A stretch of 64,000 bases of DNA, taken from the NCBI GenBank assembly GCA_023443865.1, contig JAEZST010000022.1, forward strand, positions 496,001 through 560,000, written 5' to 3'. A program made the translations under genes and the position numbers. Below the pieces are notes generated by a model, which had not been told where the DNA came from, ran no database searches, and worked only from the letters and a program-made list of their open reading frames with translations. Shown in pieces: positions 1 to 9,046 of the stretch. Source of the stretch: Spirochaetota bacterium (GTDB taxonomy: Bacteria > Spirochaetota > Spirochaetia > Treponematales > Treponemataceae). Position 1 is the first letter of the stretch; every line of letters begins with the position of its first letter.

Positions 1-482
1 TTTCCTATGACTGTTCCTTCGAGGGGATGGTGAGCGATCCACGTTGCGCCGGGCAATCGGTTCCCGATGCGGCCCAACCTGCGTGCAGGCGTTTTTTCGT
101 TTCGGTCGCCGTGCCGGTTCAGACCGTCTGCCCCTGTTCCAAGGCCATCAGCGCCTACGGGGCGCACAACCAGCGGGGCATCGTGCGGGTAAAGCTCCAG
201 CTCGGTCCATTTTTCTGGATCGAAGACCTTGTTTCGCTAATCGAGGGGTGCGCCTCCAGCTCGGTTTGGTCGCTGCTTAAGCGCGACGACGAAAAATACG
301 TGACGGAGGCGGCCTACGATAATCCCAAATTCGTGGAAGATCTCGTGCGGGACGTACTGCTCGCGATACCGAACCTGGGCGATTTTCCCTGGTACAGCGT
401 GGAAGCCGAGAATTTCGAAAGCATCCATAACCATAACGCCTTCGCGTACGCCGAAAGCGGAACCCTTTCCGGAAATCAATGA
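1..482 (+). CDS. folE2: GTP cyclohydrolase FolE2 (type IB), 3' part only
   Basis: Partial gene; the reading frame is open from base 3 and the start lies before the window. FolE2 converts GTP to 7,8-dihydroneopterin triphosphate, the first step of folate and queuosine precursor synthesis. The visible part carries family hallmarks: TVCPCSKAISAYGAHNQRG with the metal-binding Cys, FFWIEDLVSLIE, LLKRDDEKYVTE, AYDNPKFVEDLVRDV and ENFESIHNHNAFA near the end. The 3' end overlaps the miaB start by four bases (ATGA), so the two are translationally coupled. The presence of FolE2 rather than the zinc-dependent FolE is known in many bacteria facing low zinc; which form else exists in this genome cannot be seen. 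Confidence 0.93.
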   Translation, partial: SYDCSFEGMVSDPRCAGQSVPDAAQPACRRFFVSVAVPVQTVCPCSKAISAYGAHNQRGIVRVKLQLGPFFWIEDLVSLIEGCASSSVWSLLKRDDEKYVTEAAYDNPKFVEDLVRDVLLAIPNLGDFPWYSVEAENFESIHNHNAFAYAESGTLSGNQ

Positions 483-1900
483 GCATGACCTTTTTCTTTG
501 AGACATACGGCTGTCAAATGAACCAGGCCGAGTCCGCCTCGGTGGAACGGCTTCTCTTCGAGCTCGGGTGGGAGCCCGCCCCTGAAGCGGAACGGGCTGA
601 TCTGGTGATCCTCAATACCTGTTCCGTCCGAATCACCGCTGAAACCCGGGTTGCGGGCCGAATCGCCCATTTCGCCGCCCTGAAGCGCCAGCGTTCCTTC
701 ACGCTCCTCGTCATGGGCTGCATGGCGGAGCGGCTCCACGAGGAATTCCGCGCGAAATTCCCCGCCGTGGATCACGTGGTCGGCATGTTCGAGCGAAACC
801 GCTTTTCCGATATTTTCCGCTCCGTCGCGACCGGCGGTACATACGAAGCGGTGGACGAAACGCCCGTCAATTCCTATTGGTTCGCCCCTTCCTCCTACGA
901 GTCGGGCGCGTTTCAATCATTCGTGCCCATCATGAACGGGTGCAACAATTTTTGTACCTATTGTATAGTCCCGTACGTTCGCGGTAGGGAAGTGTCCCGG
1001 GGACTCCCGGAAATTCTCGCGGAATTCGACGACTTGGCCGATCGGGGCGTGCGCGAGGTGACCCTCTTGGGGCAAAACGTAAATTCCTACCGATGGACCG
1101 ACCCGGAAAGCGGGATTATCGTCGACTTCCCCGGCCTTCTCGAGCGTATCGCACGCCGCGTGGAGCAAAAGGGGAAAATCCGGTGGATTCGTTTCATGTC
1201 GAGTCATCCCAAGGATTTTTCCGACGCCCTCATCGACGTCATTGCCCGCGAGCGGGTCTTGTGCCGTTTCATCCATTTACCCGTACAGCACGGTTCTAAC
1301 CGTATCCTGGCCGATATGAACCGGAAATACGCACGGGAAGACTATTTGGCCCTGGTTGACCGTATCCGCGCCCGTATTCCCGACGCGACGCTCTCGACGG
1401 ATATTCTCGTCGGCTTCCCCGGGGAAACCGAGGCGGACCTCCAGGATACGCTCAATCTCATAGAAACCGTCGCATTCGACGCCGCCTATATGTACCATTA
1501 CAATCCGCGGGAAGGTACCGCGGCCTTTTCCATGCCCAACCGCGTTCCCGACGCGGTGAAAAAAGAGCGCCTGGACCGGGTCATCAAGCTGCAGCACAAG
1601 ATCAGCACCGAACGCATGCGGTCCCGGGTCGGCTGTCGCCTGATCGTCCTCGTGGAATCCTTCTCACGAAACGATCCCGACGAGCTTTTCGGGCATACCG
1701 AGCTGGGTGAAATGGTGGTATTCGCGGGTAAACAGGACAGCGCGTTATTCGGGCATTTCGTGCTCGCGGAACTGACCGGCTTGCGGGGGCGGACGTTCCG
1801 TGCGAAAATAATCAAAACGGAACTGGAGGCGAACGATGCCCTGGAAACTGATACTCTTTCTGGTGACTCTGCTCGCGGCGACCTTCTTTATCGGGTTTAA
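479..1900 (+). CDS. miaB: tRNA-2-methylthio-N6-dimethylallyladenosine synthase MiaB
   Basis: Radical-SAM methylthiotransferase that adds a methylthio group to i6A37 of tRNAs. The N-terminal UPF0004 domain has its three cluster cysteines at Cys12 (TYGCQMN), Cys48 (LNTCSVR) and Cys81 (VMGCMAER); the radical-SAM CxxxCxxC motif is in CNNFCTYCIVPYVRGRE, whose downstream sequence is typical of MiaB rather than MtaB or RimO. A TRAM-like domain follows near the C-terminus. The length (473 aa) is usual. The start could be Met1 or Met3; Met1 gives the ATGA overlap with folE2. The 3' end overlaps the next gene by 65 bases in another frame. Confidence 0.95.
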   Translation: MSMTFFFETYGCQMNQAESASVERLLFELGWEPAPEAERADLVILNTCSVRITAETRVAGRIAHFAALKRQRSFTLLVMGCMAERLHEEFRAKFPAVDHVVGMFERNRFSDIFRSVATGGTYEAVDETPVNSYWFAPSSYESGAFQSFVPIMNGCNNFCTYCIVPYVRGREVSRGLPEILAEFDDLADRGVREVTLLGQNVNSYRWTDPESGIIVDFPGLLERIARRVEQKGKIRWIRFMSSHPKDFSDALIDVIARERVLCRFIHLPVQHGSNRILADMNRKYAREDYLALVDRIRARIPDATLSTDILVGFPGETEADLQDTLNLIETVAFDAAYMYHYNPREGTAAFSMPNRVPDAVKKERLDRVIKLQHKISTERMRSRVGCRLIVLVESFSRNDPDELFGHTELGEMVVFAGKQDSALFGHFVLAELTGLRGRTFRAKIIKTELEANDALETDTLSGDSARGDLLYRV

Positions 1901-2171
1901 TCTTGACAATCGCTGCGATATTTCTTGGGTTTTCGGGACCTTTCGCGACGTTCCGATCTTCGTAAGCCTTTTGTTCGCCTTTACCGCCGGCGTATGCGCC
2001 TCTCTCCCGTTTAAGATCCGGGGCCGTAAGGGCGATCGCGCCAAAGGCGATTCCCGTCGCCATGTCGGTTCGGGTCCGTATCCCGCGGGGCGGAAAGACG
2101 CGGATATTCAAGCTCAATCGAAGCCGCGCCGGGGTAAAACCAGATCTCAGGACCCGGAAGGATTTGAATGA
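1836..2171 (+). CDS. LapA-domain (DUF1049-like) small inner-membrane protein
   Basis: A 111-residue protein with two hydrophobic segments (about residues 3-22 and 38-58) separated by a short loop containing NLDNR, the layout of LapA/DUF1049 proteins, which in enteric bacteria help assemble lipopolysaccharide regulators. The remaining 50 residues are basic, proline-rich and probably disordered. The gene starts inside the 3' end of miaB (65-base overlap) and ends with an ATGA overlap on the SPOR lipoprotein gene, so all four genes from folE2 on look like one transcript. The family assignment rests on the hydrophobic pattern and a few residues; the role in a spirochaete is unknown. Confidence 0.65.
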   Translation: MPWKLILFLVTLLAATFFIGFNLDNRCDISWVFGTFRDVPIFVSLLFAFTAGVCASLPFKIRGRKGDRAKGDSRRHVGSGPYPAGRKDADIQAQSKPRRGKTRSQDPEGFE

Positions 2172-3229
2172 ACCCGACCGTTTCCCGTTCGTATGCGGCG
2201 CGGTTTCCCCTCAGGGCCCGTATCGCGCTTATCCTTCTCGTCTGCGCCGGGTGTACTTCGGCCCGTCTGTTCGCGCAATCCGGTTCCGTCGCGCCTGAAT
2301 CGGCCAGCGCCGCGGCAAAAAAAAGCCTGGAAACGGCTATCGCGAAAACCGACGCCGATTCGGTTATCGCCGAGCTTACCTCCAGGGCAGGGTCTGCCGG
2401 TACCAAGGCAGACCGGAAATTCCTCCTCGCCGCCCTAGCCGATTACGCGGAGCGTTGCGGGCGCGTGGCCGCCGCGGCTACGTATTATCACGACGCGGCT
2501 TTCGCCGATCCCGCCGCACGGGATGACTCCTTGTTGCTCGACTCGGCCCGGTGCCTCATGGCTACCGGCGACGTAGAGGGTGCAGACTCCATCGTGCGCG
2601 CGGTAACTTTGACTTCTTTCGACGACGGAACGCTCAATCGGGCCAGGGCATACGCCGCCTGGATAAACCTGAATCAAGGCGAACGCGCTCCCGCGCTGGA
2701 CGCCATACGCTCGCTGGCCGGCAATCCCCGCTTTAAGGCGTGGGGGCCCGCGCTCTATTTTACCCTATGGTGGGCGGAAGGCGACCAGGCCGCGCGAAAG
2801 GCAGTGCTTTCCGACTGGCCCAATTCGCCCGAGGCCGCCGTTCTCAACGGAAAGATGGGTCTTTCAGCCGGAACGTTCTGGTACCTTATGCCCAGAAACG
2901 AGGTAAAAGTCGCGGAATTCGCCGCGTCGGGTTCCGCCGTTCCCTCGGTACCCGGTCCTGCCGCCGTGAAAGCCCCGTCGCCCGCGGAATCGGCCGAATC
3001 CCCGAAAGCCGAAAAGAGCTGGCAACAGACCGGTTTTTTCAAGAATCGAGAATATGCGGACGACTTAGCCGCCGCGCTCAAAAAGGCGGGTTTTATGCCG
3101 GAAATCCGCGAGGAGAAGCGGCCGAGCGGCACGGTATACTTTGCCGTCCTGGTTCCCGAGAACGCGGAGGGAACCGTCGCCGCGCGCTTAAAAAACGCCG
3201 GCTTCGAAAGTTATCTCGTTACGGAATGA
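2168..3229 (+). CDS. SPOR-domain lipoprotein with TPR-like helices
   Basis: A 353-residue exported protein. The N-terminus is basic and hydrophobic and ends in a lipobox LLVCAGC (Cys29), so it is probably lipidated. The middle (about 45-235) is alanine-rich helical sequence of TPR style; an Ala/Pro/Ser linker (240-280) leads to a C-terminal SPOR domain (about 285-352; GFFKNREYADDLAAALKKAG, then VYFAVLVP). SPOR domains bind denuded glycan strands of peptidoglycan, often at division sites. Start chosen at the ATGA overlap with the upstream gene. It converges on the minus-strand gene that ends nine bases further on; no terminator is visible between them. Confidence 0.8.
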   Translation: MNPTVSRSYAARFPLRARIALILLVCAGCTSARLFAQSGSVAPESASAAAKKSLETAIAKTDADSVIAELTSRAGSAGTKADRKFLLAALADYAERCGRVAAAATYYHDAAFADPAARDDSLLLDSARCLMATGDVEGADSIVRAVTLTSFDDGTLNRARAYAAWINLNQGERAPALDAIRSLAGNPRFKAWGPALYFTLWWAEGDQAARKAVLSDWPNSPEAAVLNGKMGLSAGTFWYLMPRNEVKVAEFAASGSAVPSVPGPAAVKAPSPAESAESPKAEKSWQQTGFFKNREYADDLAAALKKAGFMPEIREEKRPSGTVYFAVLVPENAEGTVAARLKNAGFESYLVTE

Positions 3230-3237
3230 AACGCGGT

Positions 3238-4722
3238 TCAGGGCGTTCCGGCGGAGTATTCAACGCCGCTTTCGCCGGTAACCGAAAGCCCTTTCATGGA
3301 AATGGTAACTGGCTCCATCAGGATTCCCGACTTGGTGCGGCTTACCCGGTAGAAGCGGGATACGGACTTGTCCCCATTCGGGCGCAACTGCATAACCGCG
3401 CTTTCGCCCACTTCCAGGATCGCCCATATGCCTCGTTCCGCCGAAGCCGGACCGGCAAGATAGTATTCCGATTGCTGAAAGGTTAAGGTCGTTCCGTCAG
3501 TGGCCTTCCAATCGGCGGAACCGCCGATCATTTCCTTTATTGCCGAAACCGCGTTTTCGCCCTTGTCGGCCGGTTTCGAAGGGGTTCCCGACATCTTTCT
3601 GTAAATGCCGTCCCAATCGGAAGCCACGCCGATCTTCAACTTCACGTCTTCCTGAATTTTTATCCTGATCTCGTCGGCCGCGCTGAGTTCGATATCGATG
3701 AGGCGCCTGATGCTGGAAATCGATCTGTTTCGGGTGGTTAAATACACGCCGTACCGCCGCGAAACGATGGAATCAATTTGATAGATTTCCTCGGTCGCCC
3801 CGTTGTTGAATACGAACTCGTCGGTGGCCGCGTCATAAAAGAGATACAGGGTCTGGTCGCCCTCAGTTGACGGGGATCGATACCACAAGCCGGTAAGAAA
3901 GCGCTTAAAGGAATCGATATCCCCGCCCTGCAGTTGGCGGAGTAGGGTGCTTTCGATTTTTTTCCCGGTAATCCGCACCTCGGATATTTGCGTGTATCGC
4001 TTGAGGGTTTTATCCCACTGGTAGGTACGTTCTACCTGATCCAGGGTCTGCGGGGCTTCTGGATCGGAACTATAGGTTATTATGGGATAGCTTTCTCCGG
4101 ACGTGAGTCCCAGATCATACGCCTCGTATCGTGAAATCTCCTTGATGGTTATCGGTCCGTCGGAACGAAGGTCTGCGACCGCCCGATATTCGATTTTGCC
4201 CTGTGCAGTGATGGAGGGAAGGTACACGGCCAACAATTGGAGATTATCGCCCGTCATTCCCGAATAGACCAAGGCGTCGGAATGATCGCCGATTATATCA
4301 GTAATATAGAAGAGAAGCGTCCGCGATTGGGTTATGCCCGTCTTGAGGGCCGTTCCCCGGAAATATTCCCCGGTAGCCGGGTTTTGCAGGCCCGGGATCA
4401 AGTAGATAGCTGAATCGGTCACGTTTTTTACTGCGCAAATCTGGTCGGCGGTGCCGTCATGGTTTAAATCGCCGGTAATTGCCTGTAGAAACGTCTCGTC
4501 GTTGGCTAAGGGCACCAATGGCTGTATTTTCGATTCGTCGTAGGACGTCGCGGTAACGTCGGTTTCGGCGTTGCCGGGGGAACTTACCGTGGCGGCCGGA
4601 ATCACGGTTCGGGGCTGTTGTCGAACGGAACCGGTGGAGGATAGGTTTTGCCGGTTCAGGAAAAGCCAAATGAACAGTCCCGCGAGCAGGGCAAAGAGAA
4701 TTCCGAAAAAAACGCGTTTCAT
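3238..4722 (-). CDS. Membrane-anchored pallilysin-related surface protein
   Basis: A 494-residue protein with one N-terminal membrane segment (about residues 4-22) and an otherwise extracytoplasmic, beta-rich body. Residues around 85-100 hold GDLNHDGTADQ, a calcium-binding DxNxDG loop of the FG-GAP/EF type. The start overlaps the stop of the upstream VWA gene by one base (TAATG), so the two are co-translated. From memory, T. pallidum has a VWA protein (TP0750) next to pallilysin (TP0751) beside cfpA; the order here matches. No HEXXH protease motif of pallilysin is present in this protein, so protease activity should not be assumed. A role in host or matrix binding is inference from context only. 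Confidence 0.6.
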   Translation of the reverse strand: MKRVFFGILFALLAGLFIWLFLNRQNLSSTGSVRQQPRTVIPAATVSSPGNAETDVTATSYDESKIQPLVPLANDETFLQAITGDLNHDGTADQICAVKNVTDSAIYLIPGLQNPATGEYFRGTALKTGITQSRTLLFYITDIIGDHSDALVYSGMTGDNLQLLAVYLPSITAQGKIEYRAVADLRSDGPITIKEISRYEAYDLGLTSGESYPIITYSSDPEAPQTLDQVERTYQWDKTLKRYTQISEVRITGKKIESTLLRQLQGGDIDSFKRFLTGLWYRSPSTEGDQTLYLFYDAATDEFVFNNGATEEIYQIDSIVSRRYGVYLTTRNRSISSIRRLIDIELSAADEIRIKIQEDVKLKIGVASDWDGIYRKMSGTPSKPADKGENAVSAIKEMIGGSADWKATDGTTLTFQQSEYYLAGPASAERGIWAILEVGESAVMQLRPNGDKSVSRFYRVSRTKSGILMEPVTISMKGLSVTGESGVEYSAGTP

Positions 4723-5642
4723 TATGCATCCAGAGAGGGTTTCGATTCTTCCTTCCGTTTCTTACGGGAGTGAGCCCGCGCGATCACGATTCCCAGACCT
4801 GCGGCGGCAACGCATAGTATCACAAGGCCCGCGATCAGGGGTAGGGGGCCCTGATCCGCGCGGGAGCCGTCCTTAACCGAATCCTTCCCGGCGCTTCCGG
4901 GGCTCTGCCCGGCGTTCCGCGCTTCCTCGCCGAGGGTCGCCTGGGCCGTATTGCCCCCATCTTCCCCGGGGGTATGTGAACCCGCGAAATCGGCGGAACC
5001 GGACGCTCCGTCGAAGGACTCGTCCCGGGGTTCCGAAGATGCCCGTAAAATGGAGGAATACAGTTTCTTGGTTTCCTCTACCACCTGATCCTGTATATTC
5101 ATGTCAAGGGTAATTTCATACCAATTGCCATGGGTTAGAATTCTCGCTTCCGCGAGGTATGGACTGTCATATCGTTCTTCTACCCCCGCGTAGCGGGATG
5201 ACCATGGCGCTTCCTGCTTCAGGTCAGTCAGCATATACAGGATTTTAAGCCGTTCCGGATCGCCCCAACCGGCAATCGCCTCCCTGATGGTATCCAGCGC
5301 CAGGCCGATATCGGTGTACTCTCCGTCGGGCACGATCCCGTCGATAGCCTTTACCACCGGAGAAGTATCGCCGCTCTCGGGTATCACCGTATCCAGGACC
5401 CGTTCGGCCCGGCCGTAAAACTCCCATACGCTGATTCTATCGCCGGGGATAAGCATCTGCGCCACCAAATGTTCCGTGACCCAGGAATGAAGACCGTCGA
5501 ATTTGCCGTCTTCCGCCATGGACAGGGATTTGTCCACCATGAGGAATATATCTACCGGTATGGTTCTTTCTCCCGAGAATGCCGTGGTTCCCAACAAGGC
5601 CATACCGAGCAGCGCGGCGGTAAAAATATTCTTTCCTGACAT
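4722..5642 (-). CDS. VWA-domain protein with signal peptide and C-terminal anchor
   Basis: A 306-residue protein: signal peptide (about 1-23), a von Willebrand factor A domain (about 28-210) with a complete metal site (DKSLS for DxSxS, the Thr of EYTDIG, and Asp in YMLTDLK), a low-complexity Gly/Ala/Asp linker, a transmembrane helix (about 268-290) and a basic tail. VWA domains with an intact metal site bind protein partners through a divalent cation. The start at 5642 was chosen because it gives a signal peptide and has a GGAG sequence eight bases upstream; the frame stays open far upstream inside cfpA without coding character. It is co-transcribed with the pallilysin-related gene. Confidence 0.82.
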   Translation of the reverse strand: MSGKNIFTAALLGMALLGTTAFSGERTIPVDIFLMVDKSLSMAEDGKFDGLHSWVTEHLVAQMLIPGDRISVWEFYGRAERVLDTVIPESGDTSPVVKAIDGIVPDGEYTDIGLALDTIREAIAGWGDPERLKILYMLTDLKQEAPWSSRYAGVEERYDSPYLAEARILTHGNWYEITLDMNIQDQVVEETKKLYSSILRASSEPRDESFDGASGSADFAGSHTPGEDGGNTAQATLGEEARNAGQSPGSAGKDSVKDGSRADQGPLPLIAGLVILCVAAAGLGIVIARAHSRKKRKEESKPSLDA

Positions 5643-5705
5643 GGGTTTCTCCGCGTTTTTAGCTTTTTTCCAGTTTATACTATTAATACCGTTTTTGCAT
5701 CTTAC

Positions 5706-5749
5706 AAAAAAAAAAAAATGCTTTACATAATCTAGAGGATGATTATAAT
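5706..5749 (+). promoter_or_regulatory. cfpA promoter with A13 tract upstream
   Basis: TTTACA (5722-5727), 16-base spacer, TATAAT (5744-5749). A run of 13 A residues (5706-5718) lies just before the -35 and could act as an UP element. The transcript would start near 5756 and carry an AAGGAGA ribosome site (5791-5797) eight bases before the ATG. Confidence 0.7.
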
Positions 5750-5804
5750 GAAAATTGACATTCAGTATTTGTTCACGAATTGAGTGATATAAGGAGATAG
5801 AAAT

Positions 5805-7883
5805 ATGGCAAGCATCGATCTGCCCCGGAGCCCCAACGTTTTTCACCCTGAAAAACCGAGCGCCGTCGGTTCCCGCAACTCTCTTGCGCAGGATTACCGC
5901 GACCAGCAAAAGGAAGTCAATCAGCTCCTTGAAGAAGAAACCAACAAAGTTCTGCACCATTTGAACGCCAAGCTGCCGAAAGAGGTTCTTGAACGCCTGG
6001 ACGTCATGGGCGGTCTCAAGGAAAAGCTCTATAACTACTTCAACCAGAACTATCAGAACATGTTCAATCGCTACATGGTCACCGCCGAGGACGAAATGCT
6101 CAAGAAAGTCCGCGGATTCGTTGATCGCGAGGAAATGAAGGTTCTGAACCGCTATACCCCGAAAGAGATCGCTACGCTGCTCGACGAAGTTGGCGGCGCC
6201 GACAAGTTCAATACCGGGGAAATCGAGAAGTCGATGGTCAATATGTACGGTCACCTGCAGGGACATATCCAGCGCGGCGTGAACGACCTCGAGACCCTCA
6301 CCAACTCCCTCCTTCGCCAGAAAACCGACGTCGGCGCCTTCGTGCGCGGCGAGAACGCCTATTCAATCGTGAAATGCGCGTTTAAGGACAATATCTACAA
6401 GCCGAAGACCGTTACCGACGTAAAGCTCTCCGTTAACATCCTCGATTCCGAGCTTATCAGCCCGATTTTCCATTATCAGGCGACCGTCGAGTACCTGATC
6501 AAGGATCTTATCGCCAAGCACTACATGGACGAGATCGACAAGTATATCGAGAAGACCAAGGATGAGCGGATCGATCAGGGGCTCGAGGAACTTTCCGATG
6601 GCGAGATCATCTTCGCCAAGATGCGCAAGGTTACCGAACTCACCGACGACAATGTCGACAATCCCAAGAGCCGCCGCTATGACGTCATGGCCAAGGAACT
6701 CATGGATCGCATCAACAATCTCCGCGCTGAGATCGATCCCGCGACCTATGATCAGCTCAATATCCGCGAGAATCTCAAGAAGATCATCGATATCGAGAAT
6801 ATCCGCAACCGCGGTTTCAACACCGCCATTAACTCACTTACCTCGATCCTCGATACCTCCAAGATGGGATATCAGTACATCGAAAACCTGAAGAACGCGC
6901 GCGAGCTCATTCTTCGCGAGTATGACGACACCAATTCCGCCCTTCTCCCGGACGAACGTTATCAGATTCGCCTGCGCTACTACGACAACGCCCAGCTGAA
7001 CGAAGAACGCAAGGCCTACGAGGTAATGATTAAGTCCTTCGAAACCGAAGTGGAACACCTCTGGGACGTTCTCGAGACCCGCTATGAGGATTCCAAGTTC
7101 CTTACCCGCGTCACCGATTTCAAGGATCTCGCCGCCCTCTACAAGCGCAAGATCCGGAAAAATATCAAGGAGCGCACCGGCGATCCCCTTTATGAGGATA
7201 TCGCCAAGGTATGGGACGAGATCTCCTTCATCAAGCCCGTCGAGACCGACGTGGAAAAAATGAACCGGACCTATCTCTATGAGAAGGACAAGCTCCGCAA
7301 GAGACTGATTATCATGCGCAACAAGCTCAAGGGCATGTATGACTATCAGTATCCGATCGAGCGCCGGGTCATGGAAGAACGCCTTGACTTCCTTGAGACC
7401 GAATTCAACAAATTCGATTACATCATCAACCCCTTCCACCTGCAGCCCGGTCTTCTTCTCGACGTGGACATCACCTCGATCAAGCGAAAGAAAGCCACGC
7501 TCGACGGAATGGCTAACGTGCTCAACGAGTTCCTGCATGGCGTGTCCAAGGGCTTCCAGGACGCGGCATTTGCCTCGTTCAGCCGCCGCCGCTCCACGGT
7601 TCGCGCCGATATCGCCCAGACCTTCACGACCGACGTTGCGGCCGGCGAAGATCCCGGTGCCAGCACGCCTTCCGGTCGGTCCGCGTATCTCGATATGCTG
7701 AACGACGATTCCGCGGCTCCCGCCATCGCGGCCCCCAAAGCCGAAGCCGTAGCTCCCGCCCCGGCCAAGCGCGGCCGTACCCCCGCGAAGAGCGCCAAGG
7801 CTGGCGTCGTCGATTCCGGACGTGGCCGTAAAGCCCGCGCCACCACGACCGCCCGCGGAAAGAAAGGTTTGAAGGAAATCTAA
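5805..7883 (+). CDS. cfpA: Cytoplasmic filament protein CfpA
   Basis: A 692-residue, highly charged helical protein without signal peptide or membrane segments, recognisable as CfpA, the subunit of the cytoplasmic filament ribbon that runs along the cell cylinder in treponemes and is linked to cell division. The N-terminal [20 protein letters not shown] and the long coiled-coil-like rod (to about residue 600) fit the family. The last 90 residues are different: Ala/Pro/Arg/Lys-rich and probably disordered ([15 protein letters not shown] and a final RGKKG). Strong promoter, ribosome site and terminator, with codon use typical of a highly expressed gene. It is the marker that places the window in the Treponema group. 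Confidence 0.93.
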   Translation: MASIDLPRSPNVFHPEKPSAVGSRNSLAQDYRDQQKEVNQLLEEETNKVLHHLNAKLPKEVLERLDVMGGLKEKLYNYFNQNYQNMFNRYMVTAEDEMLKKVRGFVDREEMKVLNRYTPKEIATLLDEVGGADKFNTGEIEKSMVNMYGHLQGHIQRGVNDLETLTNSLLRQKTDVGAFVRGENAYSIVKCAFKDNIYKPKTVTDVKLSVNILDSELISPIFHYQATVEYLIKDLIAKHYMDEIDKYIEKTKDERIDQGLEELSDGEIIFAKMRKVTELTDDNVDNPKSRRYDVMAKELMDRINNLRAEIDPATYDQLNIRENLKKIIDIENIRNRGFNTAINSLTSILDTSKMGYQYIENLKNARELILREYDDTNSALLPDERYQIRLRYYDNAQLNEERKAYEVMIKSFETEVEHLWDVLETRYEDSKFLTRVTDFKDLAALYKRKIRKNIKERTGDPLYEDIAKVWDEISFIKPVETDVEKMNRTYLYEKDKLRKRLIIMRNKLKGMYDYQYPIERRVMEERLDFLETEFNKFDYIINPFHLQPGLLLDVDITSIKRKKATLDGMANVLNEFLHGVSKGFQDAAFASFSRRRSTVRADIAQTFTTDVAAGEDPGASTPSGRSAYLDMLNDDSAAPAIAAPKAEAVAPAPAKRGRTPAKSAKAGVVDSGRGRKARATTTARGKKGLKEI

Positions 7884-7904
7884 TTTTCTTGAATTGAACC
7901 TATG

Positions 7905-7944
7905 CCCCCGAAAACGAATACCAATCGTTTCGGGGGTTTTTTTT
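7905..7944 (+). terminator. Intrinsic terminator after cfpA
   Basis: CCCCCGAAAACG (7905-7916) pairs with CGTTTCGGGGG (7926-7936) with one bulged A, followed by eight T (7937-7944). Confidence 0.9.
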
Positions 7945-7993
7945 ATGGCTTTTACGCAACTATGTTTTATACTAGTGGAATAGGGGGAAACGC

Positions 7994-9034
7994 ATGATAG
8001 AAGGAACGAGTTTTTATAATAATTTAGCAACCCGCGAAGGTTTCAATTCATCCGTTCGACACATCAATGCCACGCTCGATCTGCTCGACAGTTGTTCGCC
8101 CAAAAACAACATCGCCGATGAAATAAATAAATTACTTATCGATAAAGTTCTAACGGATGAGGGCACTCAATCCGTAATCAATATGCTTTTAATCGAAAAA
8201 GCGAATTATAGGTCGAAATCCAGGAATCTCACGTCCATTACCTCGGATACGCCTTCGCTCATAAAGGAAGTGTCCTCTTGGAAAGCCCTGGACCTCGTTC
8301 TTGGCTATCACCATCCCGATCTTGGCTATATTGTGGTCAATCCTAAAAATCCCGATAGCCAGGCGATAATCGAGGGCTTTCGAAAAAACGAGCTGGTTAT
8401 CGTCTACGCCGGCGCTGATAAGCAGAAACCCGTCGATTCTAAAATGATTGACTCGGCAATACTGGCGTTTATCGATTTACTTGAGGGAAGCAAGGCAAAA
8501 ATTCCGGCAGGATTGGGAAGCGGGCCGTATGCGTACGTAGCTCCCAAGAAAAAGCCGGAACCGAAACCGGCAAAAAAAACGGTCGCAGCCAAATCAAAAA
8601 CGAAAAAGCCGGTTCAATCGGATATGCCTGCGCCGGTCGCATCCGTTGCCGCGGCGGGTATCGTGGCTTCGCCCCCTCCCTCGCAGGTCGCTTCCACGGG
8701 TACGAAGAAAATGTCCCCCCTCGTTTCGGTGGTCGTTACCAATGAGCTCTTTCACAACGGCAACGTGGAGGCATGGAAACGGATTATTCGAAGCTACAAC
8801 GCCAAGTACCCGGCACTGCAGGTATTCATTTATTACGACGGAGAGCGCATCGTCGATATCAATACCCTCTTTAAGTGGGGAAAAGTAAAGCATGGCAGCT
8901 GTATCCAATTTTGCGTTTCCGGTGAGAACATTCAAGACCTCGCCAAGCTTTCCCGGTATTTCCGGCAAGGCGCGAGCCCTCAGTTTGAAGCGTTCCTTCA
9001 TGGATCGCCCGATACGGTAATGAATCTTTTCTAG
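7994..9034 (+). CDS. Conserved treponemal hypothetical protein with basic central linker
   Basis: A 346-residue cytoplasmic protein of unknown function. An N-terminal globular part (about 1-185) and a C-terminal part (about 245-346) are joined by a Lys/Pro/Ala-rich linker (about 188-240; PKKKPEPKPAKKTVAAKSK). No catalytic motif was recognised. A GGGGGA ribosome site precedes the ATG; the next gene starts 12 bases after the stop, so the two share a transcript. The place between cfpA and the PPDK-like gene matches, from memory, TP0747 of T. pallidum. The conserved position next to the filament gene suggests, but does not show, a link to filament biology. Confidence 0.7.
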   Translation: MIEGTSFYNNLATREGFNSSVRHINATLDLLDSCSPKNNIADEINKLLIDKVLTDEGTQSVINMLLIEKANYRSKSRNLTSITSDTPSLIKEVSSWKALDLVLGYHHPDLGYIVVNPKNPDSQAIIEGFRKNELVIVYAGADKQKPVDSKMIDSAILAFIDLLEGSKAKIPAGLGSGPYAYVAPKKKPEPKPAKKTVAAKSKTKKPVQSDMPAPVASVAAAGIVASPPPSQVASTGTKKMSPLVSVVVTNELFHNGNVEAWKRIIRSYNAKYPALQVFIYYDGERIVDINTLFKWGKVKHGSCIQFCVSGENIQDLAKLSRYFRQGASPQFEAFLHGSPDTVMNLF

Positions 9035-9046
9035 GGGTAATACACT

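Noticed and set aside
6834..8030. Long minus-strand reading frame of about 398 codons under cfpA
   Set aside because: It is the mirror of a strongly biased, highly expressed gene, runs through the cfpA terminator and resembles no family.
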